Shown here piece by piece: positions 54,201 through 63,996 of a stretch of DNA of 64,000 bases (the stretch's first letter is position 1; each line of letters starts with the position of its first letter). Below the pieces are notes generated by a model. That model was given only the letters and a program-made list of their open reading frames with translations. It made no database searches and was not told the DNA's origin. Position numbers and translations under genes: made by a program. Source of the DNA: Candidatus Fukatsuia endosymbiont of Tuberolachnus salignus (GTDB lineage: Bacteria > Pseudomonadota > Gammaproteobacteria > Enterobacterales > Enterobacteriaceae); contig NZ_OZ034983.1 in assembly GCF_964030845.1 (NCBI RefSeq), forward strand, positions 2,356,001 to 2,420,000. The letters run 5' to 3'.

Positions 54201-56244
54201 TATCGCCAAAGCAGTACAACATCATGACGGGATAAAACAGCTGTTCACGCCAGAGAAATTCAATAATGCGCAAATACAGCTGCATGATATGAATGGCGAC
54301 CACCGCGCCGATTTAGTGGTGATCCAAGACGATGGAAGCTACACCATTGCAGAGGGACAAGCCGATGGCACCTTTGGCCCGGCGAAGGCGGCAAGTCGCC
54401 AGAACCGCTTCGCGCCCCGTGGCGCCAGTCAAATCGTGAACATTATTGACGAAAACGGCGAAAAATTCTTAGTGTCCCTCCGTCCCACCGGCGAGGCAGT
54501 CCGAGCCCCTTTTCGCCGACCCTCGGAGGCCGACTCCATCAACAAGGTGAATATGGGCGAGGGTAATGACAGAGTCCTGGGCAAGCGGGACAGAAAAAAT
54601 GACTTCGACATCGGCGGCGGCACCAAACAGTTTACTGGGGGCAGCCAGGCAGACAGTTTTCGACTTTTGGGTCAAGCGGCGCCGACCACCCCGCACGTCC
54701 TGGATGGCGGGCAGGGTGCGGGGAGCGATCGTGACCAGGGAGATACGGTGATCGCCTCGCGCCAACCAATGAATGGCAAGAGCACCCTGCTGGCGCTCGA
54801 TATTGGCCTCGCCGCGTATTACCGTGAGGGGCAGCGCCAGGATGTGATTGATCGGTTAGCCCGGATTGCGCAATTAACGGGGCAGGCGCGAGAAGAGGCG
54901 ATAACGCAGCTAAACGCGTTGGCGCATGTTAAGACACTGGCTCGGTTAAGCCACATTGAACATGCCTACGGACAGAGTGACGTGTCTGTCTTACTGACAG
55001 GAGACGCGGGTAACAATACCCTCGGTTTAGGGCGCGGGTATGCAGCCGGAGGAAAAGGAACAGACAGCTACCATATCCTTCGCAATCAGAGCGCAACACG
55101 CGCACAGATAACGTTAAAAGAGCAGGTGGAGCCGCAGGCACACAGCAACGTGCTCCTGGATTATGACGCAGAAGACATCGCCAGTATTCGGCTGGCCGGC
55201 GAAGAGGTGTGGCTGCAACTGCGGGGCGATAACGGGGCCCACACTGAGCTAAGGTTAGAAAACATGTACCGTCTGCACGCAGACGGTCAGCAAAAAAGCC
55301 TGCAACACGCCTATGTCCTCCATACCCGTGATGGCCTGCGCATCACCGGATGGCCACAAACGCTCAGACGCGCCGCCGACGGGCATTGGCCATCCCTGAC
55401 CCCGTTAACCGCGCACTACATTCCCGAGCATGACCAAAGCCGACAAGCGTTTCTGCGTGCGGCCCGACCGGAGGACATCCAGGTTGAATTCATCACCCCC
55501 AGCCGTGAGGGTGAAAAACAAGTGAAAGTCACCATCAAGGGAAAACCGGTCAGCCGTCATGAAAATAATAGCCCGACCCGGGTGCCTCATTTTTTACAAC
55601 TGGCGCAGGTAGGGACGAAATTTAGCACCCACCTGCAAGGAGACAAACGAAATAACACCTTGTCAACCACGCCTCTGCCGGGAGACGAGGAAAATAATCG
55701 CTTATGGCACCAACATGGCAAAGATACACTCAAGGGTAAAGGGGGGGCAGACAGGTATCATATCCAGGCTGGCGCCCGTAATGTCGAGATTGATAACCAA
55801 GATAATGGCAGCGAAAACGGCGGATACATCGCCCAAGATGTCGTGCTACTGCCGTGGTCGTTCGAAAACATGCGGATAGAAAAACAGGATAACAACGATG
55901 TGGTGCTGAGCCACGCGAGCGCCCCGAGTTCGTATCCGACTGTCCGTATCAAACACTTTATGAAACATGCAGAGTACCGTCATCTTTGGTTACAAGATAA
56001 AAACGGCGTCTTTGATAAATTGGATGTCACGCCAAAAAACGAGGTCCTGTTCAACGGACTGCAAGAGGTGCAAAAAGAAAGACCGGCCCATCGAGATGAC
56101 GCTCAGGTGTCCAGTGCATTACGTGAAGCCATGTCAGGCCTTCCATCTTCAGGCCGTGCTACACAGGCACAGACACCCGCGTCACTCACGCCGGTTAACC
56201 CCCATGTAGGCAGCCTCAGCACACCTTTCATAGCAGGAGCATAA
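45213..56244 (+). pseudogene. Giant paralogue with five N-terminal modules, dead C80-like domain, pore region and FG-GAP repeats; one frameshift
   Basis: Frame 1 runs 45213-53885 (2,890 aa) and frame 2 continues to 56244. They join if the C8 run at 53857-53864 loses one C, giving about 3,676 aa. Regions: ~180-1667, five copies of the module found in the divergent paralogue. ~1735-1880, C80-like, but the His site reads VGET and no Cys motif follows, so it is inactive. ~2040-2240, a possible degenerate C58-like domain (PGQYLLKIDQQILALSV...YHPN). ~2510-2570, hydrophobic pore region (GGGAAAVAGPVGLAFGAAL). From ~2775, FG-GAP/VCBS-like repeats (DIDHDGHREL, DINGDGWDDM, then DVDKDGRADF, DIDGDGDDDI and DMNGDHRADL after the shift). 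RTX nonapeptides are nearly absent. ATG 45213 lacks a clear ribosome-binding site. By eye, GC is higher after ~50.9 kb, suggesting a chimeric origin. Confidence 0.78.
53857..53864 (+). repeat. C8 homopolymer at the frameshift of the giant paralogue
   Basis: Eight C's give SDAPPGVTGRG and a stop at 53885. Seven give SDAPPVLLDVDKDGRADF and an open frame to 56244. FG-GAP-like repeats lie on both sides, so the two halves belong together. G/C tracts of this length are classic slippage sites. Confidence 0.8.
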
Positions 56245-56283
56245 AAACGAAAAATTAAATAGACAAGTTACTCACTCTTTTTC

Positions 56284-56345
56284 CCCGTCAGGGCAATCGG
56301 CCAAGAAACCTGTTTAAGGTAACATGGCACGCTTGCCCCGACGGG
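56284..56345. terminator. Long-armed inverted repeat after the giant gene
   Basis: CCCGTCAGGGCAA (56284-56296) and TTGCCCCGACGGG (56333-56345) are inverted at 12 of 13 positions around a 36-nt loop, 40 bp past the stop. The long loop is unusual for an intrinsic terminator. It could instead be a small mobile remnant. Confidence 0.35.
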
Positions 56346-56400
56346 CCTAGCTTAATCAGAAGAATGCCATGTGATAGAGTTTAGTCAAAATCTTAGAGCC

Positions 56401-56715
56401 TTACACCTTGTGATGCAGAGAGCGGATCATTGCTTCGCGCAAGATAGTGTTGATACGGGTCTGATAGCCTTTACCTTCACTCCTAAGCCACGCAATGACA
56501 TCCGAATCAACCCGCACTGTCGTAGAAGTTTTGGTAGGCTTATAAAGTGGATTTTGCACGGCATTTTTCCAAAATACATCGTCCAATGGCGGACTATCGC
56601 TGTAGTCAATGGATTCATCCGGCATCGTTTTCAGTGTTTTAAGCTCTGCCTGCTGTTCTGTTGTCAACGGAGGCAGGTTTTTCAGATCAATTTCATAGCG
56701 AACGATTTTGCTCAT
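56401..56715 (-). CDS. brnA: BrnA-type antitoxin
   Basis: 104 residues from ATG 56715 (MSKIVRYEIDLKNLPPL); the open frame extends further upstream, but that part lies inside brnT. The C-terminal ribbon-helix-helix is typical: TSTTVRVDSDVIAWLRSEGK, then GYQTRINTILREAM. BrnA binds BrnT and represses the operon. It overlaps the 3' end of brnT by 23 bp, the usual toxin-first order of this family. The coding sequence looks intact. Confidence 0.87.
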   Translation of the reverse strand: MSKIVRYEIDLKNLPPLTTEQQAELKTLKTMPDESIDYSDSPPLDDVFWKNAVQNPLYKPTKTSTTVRVDSDVIAWLRSEGKGYQTRINTILREAMIRSLHHKV

Positions 56716-56992
56716 AACGCTTCCTCTCTTTAGGTTCGGCACGACGAGCCGAAATGATACGAATGACGTCGATGTCGTCCTCGTTATCTCGGATGGTATG
56801 TGCCACCAAAACCAACAAATAGCCCTCGACAAGTCCCAAAGTTTGCCAGCGGTGTTCCCCATTTTCGATGCGGTCTTGCTCAACCAACGCGAACGGGTCA
56901 GCAAAAGCACGGATGGCTGTTTCGAAACTTAAGCGGTGCTTCTTGATGTTGCTTTCCGCTTTCGTCTGATCCCATTCAAATGTTATCTTCAT
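56693..56992 (-). CDS. brnT: BrnT-type ribonuclease toxin
   Basis: 99 residues, normal BrnT length. Family motifs are visible: FEWDQTKAESNIKKHRLSFE at the N-terminus, AFADPFALVEQD, and the C-terminal IRIISARRAEPKERKRYE. BrnT is a RelE-fold ribonuclease that inhibits translation and is neutralised by BrnA. Start ATG 56992. The pair lies between the giant paralogue and the Tn3 element, 92 bp outside the transposon's target duplication, so it is not part of that transposon. Confidence 0.9.
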   Translation of the reverse strand: MKITFEWDQTKAESNIKKHRLSFETAIRAFADPFALVEQDRIENGEHRWQTLGLVEGYLLVLVAHTIRDNEDDIDVIRIISARRAEPKERKRYEQNRSL

Positions 56993-57083
56993 ACGTTTAT
57001 GTTACTACATTTTTGTTGGTCTGCAAGGGAATTATAGGATTATGCGGTATGCGTTTAACGCAGGGCATTTCTTTGCCTATATC

Positions 57084-57088
57084 TTAAA
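57084..57088. repeat. Target-site duplication TTAAA (left)
   Basis: TTAAA directly precedes the left inverted repeat and recurs at 63980-63984 directly after the right one. A 5-bp duplication is the norm for Tn3-family elements. Confidence 0.85.
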
Positions 57089-57128
57089 GGGGTCGTGTGG
57101 AGGAACCCCCAAAAGTGTTCGTTCTGAG
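57089..57128 (+). repeat. Tn3-family left terminal inverted repeat (40 bp)
   Basis: It starts GGGGTCGTGTGGAGGAACCC and ends GTTCTGAG. It matches the reverse complement of the right end at 39 of 40 positions, the single difference being G for A at position 12. Confidence 0.93.
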
Positions 57129-57230
57129 TTAACACTATGAATTAACTATTTTTTAATAACGAAAATTTATCTCAATGCCATTTACATGATGATTTTTCTT
57201 TACCTTACCAAGGCCTACTAGAGAGAATGC

Positions 57231-57833
57231 TCAACGTGTAACAACCCGCTCTGTTTTTTCACCAATAACAACCCCTCTGGATCGTAAGTACAAATACAAC
57301 GTCGTTTTTGAAATGGCTAATTGTTCAGCAATTTTTTTAACGGGGATAGTCCCATTTTTATAAAGTGCTTCAGCGATAGCCGCTTTTTCTATTGCCGTTG
57401 GGTTCATTCCTTTAGGGCGCCCCCCCTTTCGCCCACGCGCGCGTGCTGACTTTAATCCCGCCTGCGTACGCTCTCTGATAAGTTCACGTTCAAATTCAGC
57501 CAATGAGGCAAAAATACCAAAAATCAATCGACCCTGCGCGGTGGTGGTATCAATCGGATCATTTAAGCTGATTAAGCCCACTTTTTTTTCGAGAAGCTGG
57601 GTAGTAAGATGAATCAGGTGTGCCAAATTTCTGCCTAAGCGATCCAACTTCCATACAACCAAGGTGTCTTCTTCTCTTAAATTTCTCATGATTTCATCAA
57701 GAACAGGTCTTGCTGTTTTTGCACCACTTGCTATTTCTTCAACTATTTGCGTGCAACCCGCCTGTTTCAGTGCATCAACCTGCATGGACACCGATTGCTC
57801 TTTCGTTGAAACACGAGCATAACCTATTTTCAT
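57231..57833 (-). CDS. tnpR: Tn3-type serine resolvase
   Basis: About 200 residues. MKIGYARVSTKEQS contains the catalytic Ser, and VVWKLDRLGRNLAHL carries the conserved active-site arginines. ATG 57833 is preferred because it aligns with the family start; an in-frame ATG 15 bp upstream is possible. The C-terminal helix-turn-helix (VKKIAEQLAISKTTLYLYL) binds res. It resolves cointegrates formed by Tn3 transposition. The reading frame is intact, in contrast to tnpA. Confidence 0.93.
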   Translation of the reverse strand: MKIGYARVSTKEQSVSMQVDALKQAGCTQIVEEIASGAKTARPVLDEIMRNLREEDTLVVWKLDRLGRNLAHLIHLTTQLLEKKVGLISLNDPIDTTTAQGRLIFGIFASLAEFERELIRERTQAGLKSARARGRKGGRPKGMNPTAIEKAAIAEALYKNGTIPVKKIAEQLAISKTTLYLYLRSRGVVIGEKTERVVTR

Positions 57834-57848
57834 ACTTTTATAGTCCAT

Positions 57849-57935
57849 TTTAGTGGGGAGAAAACCAATATTTGAACCAAGATTAACTGAACCGGTTTAT
57901 CTTACCAAAAAAAGCGTATACTCTCCCCTTCACTG
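57849..57935. other. Putative res region of the Tn3 element
   Basis: Short AT-rich gap between the divergent resolvase start and the IS701-like insertion, where res and divergent promoters normally lie. The three resolvase subsites cannot be delimited by eye, and the insertion may have split the region. Confidence 0.4.
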
Positions 57936-58800
57936 ACACGAGTTTCGCACTGTAATAAATGATGGTAAAAGGAGAGTAGGAAAAAAGATAAGAATGGTAA
58001 TGAGATGTCAGACTATCCCTGTACGAAAGACCTTTATAAAGCATTTTTACAAGCGAGTAGTGTCAGATATTCTGGTCTAGCGTTGTCAGAAGTGAGCCCG
58101 TCGAGGGATCGCATGATAGCGTAAGCCGGTGGTTAAAGAGCCGGTGTTTTCGTCCCAAAGAGTTGTGGCAACTTGTCGCCCCCTCGATAGACCGGGAAGC
58201 ACCTTGTTTTCTGATTGCGGATGATAGAGTGCTAGCCAAAAAACGGAGTAAGAAGATAGAGCGAGTTCATTATCACCATTCTGGTAATGAACATGATGCG
58301 ATAGCCGGTATTGGTTTGGTTAATCTGTTGTGGTAGGGTCTTAAAAAGGGAGAGTCAGTGCCTATTGACTACCGAATTGACGACAAAGAGACCGACGGAA
58401 AAACAAAAAACTCGCATTTTTGCGACATGCTCAAACTGGCAAAAGCGAGGGGTATAGCCCCTGAAGCGGTGGTAATGGATGCGTGGTATTCGGTATTCAA
58501 GTTTAGATAATCTCAACGCCATTCGTTCTCCTGGCTGGATTGGGGTCACCACCTTGAGAAAGAACCGGATAGTTAATCGCAACGTCACATTAGCCTCACT
58601 TGATATTCCAGAAGAAGGGCTTTCAGTACACCTGCGGGGCGATGGTTGGGTGACAGTCTTCAAGTTTGTGACCAAACACGGTCGCATTGATTATGTTGCA
58701 ACGAATAAAGAGAACCCCACCCGGGAACAGATGAAGGCTGTCACCGAGGCCCGTTGGTCTGTTGAAGTTTATCATCGGGAAATCAAACAAACTTGTGGTA

Positions 58801-59892
58801 TCTACTCATTCAACTTGAAGGTCTGGATTAGATGGTTTGGAAATTATCGTTAATTCTGCCCCTGAGAAAGGGAGCAATTTTTGCCAATGTACTATCAAAA
58901 AATTCGGCTATAGCCCCACGAAACTCTTTGGCTGAAGAGAAAAATCGGTTGTTTCTGACACGCTCGTTCATGACCTTCCATAATCGCTCGATGGGATTAA
59001 GATTAGGGCTATAAGGGGGTAAATAATGGAGTACGATAGCCTTCTCTAATGCGGCGTCTTTGACTCGCTGACGGCAATGATAGCCAGAATTATCTAAAAT
59101 AATGTGTATCTTTTGTGCATCAGGATAAGCAGCTTTGAGCTGCTCAAAAAAAGCGACGGTGGTTTCTGAATTCACCTGCTCAGGACGGGCACTGACCACC
59201 TTCATGGTGCTCAATTCAATGGCTCCCATGACATTAACCCGTGTTTTTGCCCCTGTTTTGACCAGCGGCTTATCTTTGCCTTTCCTTATCCAACCGCAGA
59301 CCACTTTAGTAGCCATCGTTGGAGGGGCTGAATCCATAAAAACAATCGGTTCATTCTTAAGAGCACTCTCTAGCAAAGTGAAATAAGACGCGATAAACGC
59401 TTCTTGCTGAGCAACATCCACTTTAACCGGCGTCGCTTTGGGCTGCTTATAGCTAAAACAATGCGCTTTCAGCCATTTTGTCATGCCAGATACGGTGTAA
59501 CAGACGCCAAATTATAAGCACAGATATCGATGACACGGCTATAAGTCGTGCTTTCAATGTGTTTTTCAAGCAATAAAGATTCATGCACGCTCAACTTACT
59601 ATACGAGCCGCCATTTTCAGGCTTTAATTTTTCGTCTGAAAGCCAATCTGTTACATGTTGCCTCACTGTTTCTTCATGAATACGTAATGCTTGGGCAATC
59701 GCTTTGTTATTCCAGCCTTCATTTTTCAACAACACCGCTTTGATTCGATCTCGAACACGGCCATCGTGTTCGTAACGATTAAGGCGTTCCAAATCTTGTT
59801 TTTGAGAGGCTGTCAGTGAGTTTATTTTCATGACCTTATTTTTAATCTAGTTGAGCAAATTTTCCAGTGGTTTTAATGGCGATGGGTATATA
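58801..59892 (-). mobile_element. IS630-family element 1
   Basis: It lies between the TA at 58799-58800 inside the IS701-like transposase gene and the TA flanking element 2. Terminal sequences share only TACYCAT...CTGGA, so the exact ends are approximate. It carries one frameshifted transposase gene. Confidence 0.65.
58828..59831 (-). pseudogene. IS630-family transposase split by one frameshift
   Basis: The N-terminal frame (59831-59481, MKINSLTASQKQDLERL, helix-turn-helix NNKAIAQALRIHEETV) ends at ASVTPYLA. The shifted frame reads YTVSGMTKWLKAHCF across the same bases and continues to 58828. The second frame has the DDE elements: IVFMDSAPPT, IILDNSGYH and PYSPNLNPIERLW. No slippery run lies at the junction, so this is probably decay and not programmed frameshifting. 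Restored length is about 335 aa. Confidence 0.8.
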
Positions 59893-60982
59893 CCCAAGTG
59901 AAATCAAGATGCAGGATTTAGCGCCTGGCAATTATCGTTTAAGCGAGATACCAGAGAACTTGCCATTTGTGGTAGCTTCACCTCAAAGAAGTTTAAGATA
60001 TCGTTCTTAAAACTCTGTTTAGATGGGTAATATCTATTGTTTCGTGTTTGCTCATTCATCACCTTCCACAATCGCTCTATCGGGTTTAGATTCGGGCTAT
60101 ACGGCGGAAGGTAATGAAGCTGGATATTCAACGTAAGCGCGGCGTCTTGCACAAGCTGTGAACGGTGATAGCCTGCACCCTCGAGGATCACATGTGCCGT
60201 TGTCGTGATGGGATAATGCGCGCGAATGGCAGACAGGAAGTGAACCACATTTTCGCTGTTAATCGTCTCATCATCACGGATTATGGGGTTAGCCACATTC
60301 TGGATGTTCAAGGCTCCCATGATATTCAACCGCGTTCTGCTCCCGGTGGTCTCTATCGTTTTATCCTGGCCTTTTCGTATCCAGCCGTAGCTTATTTTGG
60401 TGGCTTGTGTCGGATGAACGGCATCAATAAACAGTATGGGGTCATTACCCGCGGCGTCTTTCAATTCGCTGTAGGTCTTTATAAATTGCTGCTGTTTCTC
60501 AACGGCAAATTTATGCGGAACACCTTTCGGCTTTTTATAGCTAAAGCCATGCTGCTTCAACCCTTTATACAGACCTGATACGGTAAAGGTGATGTTCCAG
60601 CGTCCAGCGATATACGCCACAATTTGGTGATTGTGGTGGTAGAGCGGCTGGGTGAGATGTTCAACCAGCGACGTGGTCTGTTCCGCATTGAGATAGCCAT
60701 CGGAGCCGCCATTTTCAGGCTTGAGCTTGTTGAGTTTATGATAGTCTGTAAGGTGGCGCCGCACCGTGGTTTCATTAATGAGCTGTGAGTGAGCAATCAT
60801 AGGGGGAGTCCAGCCGTCTGCGGACAACAAAACACACCGGATCCTGTCACAGACACGGCGGTCATGGCTTTGACGATGTTGGGCTTCGAGGGTAATTTTC
60901 TGGTCAGCAGTCAGCTCTATTTTCATGGCTATGAGCATGATCCTTATCGACTTCAAAATCAAGCATCTTCATTGATCACGGG
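59893..60982 (-). mobile_element. IS630-family element 2
   Basis: It starts CCCAAGTGAAATCAAGATGC and ends GCATCTTCATTGATCACGGG; the ends are inverted at about 14 of 20 positions. TA flanks both sides (59891-59892 and 60983-60984), the IS630 target duplication. At 1,090 bp it is a normal size and carries an unbroken transposase frame. Confidence 0.75.
59904..60926 (-). CDS. IS630-family transposase (open frame, altered DDE residue)
   Basis: 340 residues from ATG 60926 (MKIELTADQKITLEAQ), matching the start of element 1's transposase; a longer in-frame start exists at 60962. Helix-turn-helix PPMIAHSQLINETTVRRHL; catalytic region ILFIDAVHPTQAT, HVILEGAGYHRS and PYSPNLNPIERLW. The second catalytic Asp of the DDE triad (ILDN in element 1) is Glu here (GAG), which probably impairs cleavage. 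It is clearly related to, but distinct from, element 1's transposase, so the two are separate IS types. Confidence 0.85.
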   Translation of the reverse strand: MKIELTADQKITLEAQHRQSHDRRVCDRIRCVLLSADGWTPPMIAHSQLINETTVRRHLTDYHKLNKLKPENGGSDGYLNAEQTTSLVEHLTQPLYHHNHQIVAYIAGRWNITFTVSGLYKGLKQHGFSYKKPKGVPHKFAVEKQQQFIKTYSELKDAAGNDPILFIDAVHPTQATKISYGWIRKGQDKTIETTGSRTRLNIMGALNIQNVANPIIRDDETINSENVVHFLSAIRAHYPITTTAHVILEGAGYHRSQLVQDAALTLNIQLHYLPPYSPNLNPIERLWKVMNEQTRNNRYYPSKQSFKNDILNFFEVKLPQMASSLVSRLNDNCQALNPAS

Positions 60983-61193
60983 TATAGAACGCTGTCAGGC
61001 CCGCACGGGCCGGGCGCAAAGAAATCATATTTTTCTAGCCATGGCTGCCTGGTTTGAACAACATAAACGCCGTCTGTCCGAAAAAATAACCCTTTACCAA
61101 CAAAATTGGGCTGTCATTAAAAACGCTATTACTACACACATCAGAGCACTATTGGCTGCACCAGGTTAGATTCGTGCGAAACTCGTGTTTGAA

Positions 61194-63996
61194 ATGAATC
61201 AGGTAGAATTAGATAAACTCAGTCAATTTGGTACGCTCAAAACAAAAATATATTTCATTTTGCAGCTTGCCTACTTCAAAGCCAAAAACCAATTTTTCAT
61301 TTTTGTATTTGAGGATGTTCTGGCTGATGTTGCCTATGTGCTTGCCTAATTCTTCAAAAAAACCGACCCGATATTTCAGGGAAGCATCACACGTCAACGC
61401 ATCAGTCAGCAAAAACAAATTATTCTCAGTCTGTTTAATTATCAGGATTGGTCAGTAAAACAAGCCATCCTGATTGAGGAACACCTGCGTGAATTGTTAC
61501 GGTATTATCCTAAAGGCCATGACACCTTCCGCCAGTTATTGGTCTACCTTGATAATCAAAAAATCGTTATCCCGACCTATCGGTGTTTGCAGGATATGTT
61601 TACCCGGGAATTTGCTAAAGAAAGCGACAGACTTAATCAACTGATCATGTTGATACCCGAGATTAAACAAAAGCAATTATCAGGATTAATTAATAGGGAT
61701 GAAGGAATCAGCAGGCTAAACACCCTACGTGCTGATCAAAAAAACTTTACCTATACTGCGATAAATGCCGAAGTAGAGAAAGCCTTGGCGATGGTTGAGT
61801 TGTATAAATTTGCAAAGGATTTTCTTCCAACCCTTCTGCTATCCAAAAATACTATTCGCTATTACGCTGATTTATGCCCCTTCCAGACTAAGGCAGTTAA
61901 GTAAACCGCAACAATGGTTGCAAACCATTTGTTTTATTTATCATCGTTATCAACAAATTATGGATAATTTAATCACCAGCTTCATGTATCATGTAAGGCG
62001 TATTATGGCGGAAGCCAAAGCTTATGCCGATAAGAAAAAAACCGAATACCATTCCGATCTGGTTGTTGATTTGCCTAAACTCGCTAAATTTCTCACGTGG
62101 TTTCCCAAACGAAAATTCAGTCTGCATCATGATGAATTAAATCAGGCGGCTTATAAAGTCCTGCCAGAAGAGCAATTCCCCGTTATAGCGCAATTTTTAC
62201 AGGGAAGCACCTTTGATACAAAAGCAGCAATGCGTGAATTTTATTTAAAATCATCACGCTTATTCGCACTTTATCTAAGGCCAATCGTGCTAACCGTTCC
62301 ATTTGTATTTTATAAAGAAAAAAATGAGGTTATCGCGCTGATTGATTTAATAAAAAAGCACTATGGTAGCGGAAAGGGTCCATCAACATTGATATTACCA
62401 CAAGCACTTAAAGACGCTATATCCAGAACACAGCTCGCTTATTTGAAGAAAGGATCCAGTGAGGAACAGGTCGATCCCCATTTATTTGAATGCTTTGTTT
62501 ACCATAAAATGTATCGTCGTCTGGATAAAGGCCTGCTCTGTTGCAATGAAAGTGTTTCTCACTGTGATATCAATCATGACTTGATCAGCGATGGGTTGGT
62601 CGATGATGTTGAAAAAATAGCGCTTGAATTTGGTTATCCAAAAATCCCAAATTATTGCGACCAACGCTTGGATGATGCCCTTTTGATGCTGGACACCACA
62701 TGGGATAAAACGACAAAACGGATAAACCATCGAGAAAATACAGGGTTCAGTATAAAAGAAACCAAAACGGGCGGACAAGACTGGCGCTTGGATTATGATA
62801 GCAAGACGCCTCTTGAGGACGCTTTTTTCAGCACCTTGCCTCAGGTAGAAATACCCGACCTCATGCTGTATATGGGGGAGCGGATTAACATGTGGAGTTC
62901 TTTTACCTACATAAGAACACGCTACAATAAAAAAAAGGAACCCCCGCCGCTGGCCATTACCGCCTGTATTCTATCGGAGGCCTTTGGCATTAGTATAGAA
63001 AAGAGGGCAGAAATGTCTGATCTAAACCCTAACCTAATGCGCTCAACTCAAGAAGATTTTATACGCACAGCGCAGCGAATGACACAGTGGCTAACTTTAT
63101 CCACTCACTGCCTATTTTTAAGCAATGGAATTTATTAGATGAAAAATTGTTAGCAGATGCGGATGGGCAAAAACTTCCGACCAGTGAAAGTACTATCCAG
63201 TCAAGGTATTCAAAAAAACATCTTGGGAAATCTCCTGGGCTGTCCATTTATACATTGATAGCCAATTTTGTTGCCGTTAATGCCAAGAATATTGGGCTTA
63301 ATGAATATGAAGAGCATTCTCTTTATGACGTCATTCATGGTAATAAAACAGACATTACTATCGACAGGGTAACGGGTGATAATCACTCTCTGAATAAGCT
63401 CAATTTTGTTATATTGGATTCTATATACGCAAAGTCACATTGTTAGAAAACTAAATTCCTCTGCGCGTTGCGCTGGATTAAAAAGAGCACTGATTGAATA
63501 TAATACCCTCTTTAAAAGCACACATGTATTGAATTTAATCGATAATATGACGCTTCGAAAGGCTATCCGAACGGCCAGAAATCGAGCAGAGGCCTATCAC
63601 CAGTTACAAGGTCTCATCAGGAAAATTTATCACGGGGTTTTTAAAGGAAAAAAGAGAATAACTAATCAGGTCAGCGCGCATGCAGTAAGACTGGTTGCAA
63701 ATTCTGTCATTGCGTACAACGCTATTATTTTAAATACCCTTTATGAAAAAATGCAAGTAGTAGAGGGAGTTACCCAGACAATTATTGATGAATTTGTCAG
63801 GATTTCTCCTATTGCCTGGGCGCACATTGCCTTTACTGGTAAGTACCATTTTAAAAAGAGCAAGAGTGGTGTTGATTTGGATACGATGATCAATGAGCTT
63901 GAAAAACATTTAAAACGATGCTTCTGGAAAGCCGCTTCACTCAGAACGAACACTTTTGGGGGTTCCTTCACACGACCCCTTAAAGGAGGTCAATAA
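61194..63996 (+). pseudogene. tnpA: Tn3-family transposase TnpA, multiply disrupted
   Basis: From MNQVELDKLSQFGTLKTK (61194) the frame meets TAA at 61347-61349 and continues (RQRISQQKQIILSLF) to 61904. It shifts near 61870 (SRLRQLSKPQQWLQTICFIY) and runs to ~63080. It shifts again into AANDTVANFIHSLPIFKQW and DADGQKLPTSESTIQSRYSK (first catalytic Asp), then TGDNHSLNKLNF (second Asp). After VILDSI about 80-100 residues expected of Tn3 transposases are missing. The last frame (SHIVRKLNSSARCAG, then NRAEAYHQLQGLI with the catalytic Glu) reads through the right inverted repeat to 63996. The N-terminal ~50 residues are also missing, probably displaced by the IS701-like insertion. Confidence 0.87.
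63940..63979 (-). repeat. Tn3-family right terminal inverted repeat (40 bp)
   Basis: It starts CTCAGAAC and ends CACACGACCCC, with TTAAA (63980-63984) directly after. It pairs with the left end at 39 of 40 positions. Confidence 0.93.

Larger units (their letters stand above)
58005..61169 (+). pseudogene. IS701/IS4-like DDE transposase, frameshifted and split by insertion
   Basis: It begins MSDYPCTKDLYKAFLQAS at 58005. The frame is lost after LALSEVSPSRD and resumes as SHDSVSRWLKSRCFRPKELW. An in-frame TAG follows GLVNLLW, and another shift lies at MDAWYS/SLDNL. The family core FLIADDRVLAKK and the late VEVYHREIKQTCGI are recognisable. The gene is cut at KQTCGI (58800) and resumes at GIERCQARTGRAQRN (~60981), ending at 61169. 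The TA at 58799-58800 and 60983-60984 marks the target duplication of the inserted IS630 block. Clearly inactive. Confidence 0.83.
57936..61188 (+). mobile_element. IS701/IS4-like insertion sequence, interrupted by IS630-family elements
   Basis: The 15-mer ACACGAGTTTCGCAC at 57936-57950 recurs perfectly inverted at 61174-61188 and marks the ends. I could not identify a clear target duplication. It is inserted within or just upstream of the 5' end of tnpA. Removing the IS630 block leaves an element of about 1.1 kb with one transposase gene. Confidence 0.7.
57089..63979. mobile_element. Tn3-family transposon, 6.9 kb, defective, with nested insertions
   Basis: It is bounded by 40-bp inverted repeats (39/40) and a TTAAA duplication. 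Contents from the left: a leftward serine resolvase, a putative res region, an IS701-like element holding two IS630-family elements, and a rightward tnpA broken by a stop, frameshifts and an apparent internal deletion. The layout (resolvase and tnpA divergent around res) is standard for the family. It carries no recognisable passenger gene. It could still move only if a functional transposase is supplied from elsewhere. Confidence 0.9.

Noticed and set aside
59485..59510. Programmed frameshift in IS630 element 1
   Set aside because: The overlap contains no slippery A- or T-run, so simple mutational decay is the better explanation.
60165..60578. 137-codon plus-strand frame
   Set aside because: It lies wholly antisense to the well-supported IS630 element 2 transposase.
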